In this document: one piece after another, positions 23,030-25,087 of the stretch
Numbering within the stretch: position 1 is the first letter of the stretch
Layout: each line of letters opens with the position of its first letter
Assembly: GCA_910589635.1 (NCBI GenBank)
Contig: CAJUTD010000036.1
Span: forward strand, 1 to 25,087
Direction: 5' to 3'
Length of the DNA: 25,087 nt
From: an uncultured Lachnospiraceae bacterium
GTDB lineage: Bacteria > Bacillota > Clostridia > Lachnospirales > Lachnospiraceae
Notes under the pieces: model-generated
What the model saw: the letters and a program-made list of their open reading frames with translations, nothing else
Database searches by the model: none
What the model was told of the DNA's origin: nothing
Program-made: the position numbers and the translations under genes

Positions 23030-23064
23030 TACTTATTTTATTTACTGCTATATTTAGTAAAATA
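23024..23064. promoter_or_regulatory. AGTAAA-type operator cluster overlapping the galE promoter
   Basis: AGTAAATA (23024-23031) and TATTTACT (23039-23046) form a perfect 8-bp inverted repeat with a 7-bp spacer. A third half site, AGTAAAATA, follows at 23056-23064, 32 bp from the first. The first half site covers the -35 box, as expected for repression. The regulator is not in the window and I cannot name it. Confidence 0.5.
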
Positions 23065-23104
23065 TTTGCAAATAACATAGGTGCGAACTGAAATAAAACT
23101 TTAT

Positions 23105-23144
23105 CCCCACAGCAAGATTAATACCCCATCAGCTTGCTGCGGGG
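23105..23144 (-). terminator. Alternative hairpins after the kinase gene
   Basis: CCCCACAGCAAG (23105-23116) faces CTTGCTGCGGGG (23133-23144). In minus-strand RNA the one imperfect pair becomes a G-U wobble. A smaller competing hairpin uses CCCC-AT-CAGC (23124-23133) with GCTG-C-GGGG (23136-23144). On the minus strand the large form is followed by ATAAAGTTTTATTT. It is probably the 3' end of the kinase transcript, and it shares GTCAAAT and CCCC strings with 13277-13347. Confidence 0.5.
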
Positions 23145-23192
23145 GATTTGACTCCTGTATGCAATTTCTAATGTACCATTTTATTTAAATAA

Positions 23193-24296
23193 TCAGACTA
23201 AAGCCGCGCACTCCTGCACAATCCGTTCCATCTGCTGCCAATTTTCTTCCATGTCTGCCACCAGTTTCATCTGCGTACGGCAGCGATCGAGATTCTGTCC
23301 CTCACGGTGAATTTTAAAATAAGAATCCCCCTGCAAATGATCCGTAAGAAAACGCATCCCACACTCATAAGTCATGACCTTTGCCCCCATCGGTAACATG
23401 GCAATTTCCGTTTCCGTCAAGCTTCCCTGACACCCTTCCAAAAAACCTCTGGTATACAACTCAAAGAGATGAATATCGAAATTCACTTTAGACAAATCTG
23501 GTTCATCCTCCGCCCCGGTACTAGCCCCAAAACGTATAGAGTCACCAAAATCATGAACAGAAAGCCCCGGCATCACCGTATCTAAGTCAATCACACAAAT
23601 ACCCTTTCCGGTTTTTTTATCTATCATGATATTGTTTAGCTTGGTATCATTATGCGTTACACGCAGAGGCAGCTTGCCCTCTGCCTGCATCTGCCCCAGC
23701 ACACCGGTAATGTCCTCCCGCTCCTTAAAGAAAGAAATTTCCCGCTGAACATCCTTTGCCCTGCCGCAGACATCCGCCTCCACTGCGCGCCGAAAAACTT
23801 CATAGCGCGCCTTTGTGTCATGAAAACCAAAAATCGTCTCGTGAAGTGTCTCTGCCGGATAATTGGACAAAAGCCGACCAAAATTGCCAAAAGCTTTCGC
23901 ACTCTCATAAAAGACCTGCTCCGTCTCCACCTGATCATAACATTCAGCATCCTCTATCATATAGTACATGCGCCAACTATCGCCAAAACTATCTTTATAT
24001 AAAGATTTTCCATCCTCGCTGAAAATAACTGTAAGCGTCTCCCTCAATTCATCGCCACCCGCTATTTTAATTTTCTCCTTCAAAAATGATGTCACACCTG
24101 TGATATTATCCATGACTTCCATCGGCTTTATAAATATGCTGCGGTTCATGCGCTGGATGATGTATCTTGGAACGCCTTCCACAAGAAAAGTATCATTGAT
24201 ATGCCCGCTGCCCCAAGGGCGCACTTCACCAGTCTCACCCTGTATGCGAAAATGGCGGACAGCTTCTTTTGCACGTTTTTCTAATTCTATATTCAT
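23193..24296 (-). CDS. Phosphotransferase, N-acetylhexosamine 1-kinase (NahK)-like
   Basis: The 367-residue protein belongs to the aminoglycoside-phosphotransferase/choline-kinase fold: an N-terminal lobe with SGHINDTF and YIIQRMN, the catalytic loop THNDTKLNN (His215, Asp217, Asn222), and the metal-binding CVIDLDT (Asp237/Asp239). Sequence style and length resemble NahK/LnpB, which makes GlcNAc-1-P or GalNAc-1-P from N-acetylhexosamines. The context agrees: a sugar nucleotidyltransferase ends one base upstream (stop at 24298) and galE lies beyond, so kinase, uridylylation and epimerisation steps sit together as in the bifidobacterial lnp cluster. GGAGG precedes the ATG by nine bases. The exact sugar is inference; other sugar or alcohol kinases of the same fold remain possible. 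Confidence 0.75.
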   Translation of the reverse strand: MNIELEKRAKEAVRHFRIQGETGEVRPWGSGHINDTFLVEGVPRYIIQRMNRSIFIKPMEVMDNITGVTSFLKEKIKIAGGDELRETLTVIFSEDGKSLYKDSFGDSWRMYYMIEDAECYDQVETEQVFYESAKAFGNFGRLLSNYPAETLHETIFGFHDTKARYEVFRRAVEADVCGRAKDVQREISFFKEREDITGVLGQMQAEGKLPLRVTHNDTKLNNIMIDKKTGKGICVIDLDTVMPGLSVHDFGDSIRFGASTGAEDEPDLSKVNFDIHLFELYTRGFLEGCQGSLTETEIAMLPMGAKVMTYECGMRFLTDHLQGDSYFKIHREGQNLDRCRTQMKLVADMEENWQQMERIVQECAALV

Positions 24297-24297
24297 C

Positions 24298-25087
24298 TTA
24301 AAATTCCTCCGGGTACAACCCCTGTTTTTTCAGTACGGCTATTGCATCCACTACCATCTGCTTATCTTCTTTATATGTGACCCCATACCATTTATCCTCA
24401 GATGTGAGCACGCGCACACTCGCTTTTCCTTCCCGCAGCAATCCGCCAACAGCCGTAGGGAGAAAATACTCCGCTTTAAGTGGATTTGCAGGCAAATCAT
24501 TTTGCAAAAAGTTCACAAAGCCAGTTTCCAACTCCTTTAAAATGCTGTTAGAAAATCCCCACATATTCATAGAAACGGTACTGTCCACGGAAACCTCTGT
24601 CCAGGTCTTGCCGTCATCCTCTGTAAAGGCAGCGCCTTCCCCCCGCTTCTCAATATGTGTACGCTCCTCAATCTCCTCCAGAAAACCTTCTGCATCCGTC
24701 CGGCAGATTCCTCTTGCCACATGCCCGTTTTCCGTCAATGTGTTCTTGAGCGCATAACCCACCATGGCATAACGGTATTTCTCATCGTCCTCGTGGCTCA
24801 CCAAATATTCATAGACTGCCTGATAAGCATGTTTGCCGTAATAATCGTCCGCATTGATAACTGCAAAAGGCCCGTCTAACACATCCTTGCAACAGAGAAT
24901 AGCATGGCCGGTTCCGAAAGGTTTCTCCCTGCCCTCAGGCACCTCGAACCCTGCCGGTATCTTACTCAATTCCTGGTAGACATATTCCACCTGAATCTTA
25001 TTGGAAATACGGTTGCCAATGCTCTCCTTAAACGCCTGCTCATTCGCCCTTTTAATAATGAACACGACTTTCTCAAAACCTGCCGCC
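24298..25087 (-). CDS. Sugar-phosphate nucleotidyltransferase, 5' end outside the window
   Basis: The frame stays open to the window edge (last readable residues AAGFEKVVFIIKR), so the GTG at 25065 is internal and the true start, with the GxGxRxxP nucleotide-binding loop, lies beyond 25087. Visible parts fit the NTP-transferase fold: GTGHAILCCKDVLDGPFAVI for base and sugar binding, and NADDYYGKHAY, where the Asp of the GD-type motif binds metal. The VSMNMWGFSNSILKELE and FLPTAVGGLL segments in the second half also fit. It should activate a sugar 1-phosphate with UTP or another NTP. It abuts the NahK-like kinase, whose product would be its natural substrate. Sugar and nucleotide specificity cannot be read from the sequence. 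Confidence 0.83.
   Translation of the reverse strand, partial: AAGFEKVVFIIKRANEQAFKESIGNRISNKIQVEYVYQELSKIPAGFEVPEGREKPFGTGHAILCCKDVLDGPFAVINADDYYGKHAYQAVYEYLVSHEDDEKYRYAMVGYALKNTLTENGHVARGICRTDAEGFLEEIEERTHIEKRGEGAAFTEDDGKTWTEVSVDSTVSMNMWGFSNSILKELETGFVNFLQNDLPANPLKAEYFLPTAVGGLLREGKASVRVLTSEDKWYGVTYKEDKQMVVDAIAVLKKQGLYPEEF

Overview
The window looks like a chromosomal segment of a spore-forming, butyrate-producing Clostridia, most likely a Lachnospiraceae gut commensal. This rests on a near-complete spoIIIA operon, an acetyl-CoA-to-butyryl-CoA gene set with EtfAB, a secreted BspA-type leucine-rich-repeat protein, a hexosamine-1-kinase/GalE cluster, and strong AGGAGG-type ribosome binding sites. 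No phage, transposase, CRISPR array, tRNA or rRNA gene is visible. Almost everything is on the minus strand; only the HD-GYP-like gene (20494-21672) is on plus.

Layout from left to right. (1) 46-4087: spoIIIAF, AE, AD, AC, AB, AA, transcribed right to left from a very good sigma-E-type promoter (4123-4152); spoIIIAG should lie just off the left edge. (2) 4325-5863: an ECF-like sigma factor with a cysteine-containing C-terminal tail, followed 12 bases later by a DUF2461 gene; two 24-bp direct repeats lie upstream. (3) 6157-6333: rpsU (S21), with its own promoter and terminator. (4) 6464-6706: a repeat-built region with the folding pattern of a branched structured RNA; its second palindrome contains the alaS stop codon. 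(5) 6699-10381: an MBL-fold hydrolase, a 47-residue membrane protein and alaS, apparently one transcription unit. (6) 10448-13228: a large secreted transglutaminase-like/LRR protein. (7) 13434-18761: thl-hbd-bcd-etfB-etfA, with a Rex-type operator upstream. (8) 19024-20274: a secreted coiled-coil/SleB-type cell-wall hydrolase. (9) 20494-21672: a degenerate HD-GYP protein. (10) 21924-25087: galE, then a separate pair made of a NahK-like kinase and a sugar nucleotidyltransferase that runs off the right edge.

How the genes work together. SpoIIIAA-AF build the mother-cell side of the channel to the forespore. Thl, Hbd and Bcd-EtfAB turn acetyl-CoA into butyryl-CoA while reoxidising NADH, which fits Rex control; the crotonase step (crt) is missing from the cluster and must be supplied from elsewhere. 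The kinase, nucleotidyltransferase and GalE would together allow salvage of N-acetylhexosamines or galactose-type sugars.

The best candidates for something undescribed are the intergenic structured elements: 6464-6634 (closed by a perfect 12-bp helix, with a GAAA tetraloop hairpin and a second 56-bp palindrome copy beside it) and 21693-21877 (five nested or branched helices between convergent genes). Their function is unknown. No folding or database search could be run, so all structure statements come from reading complementarity by eye.
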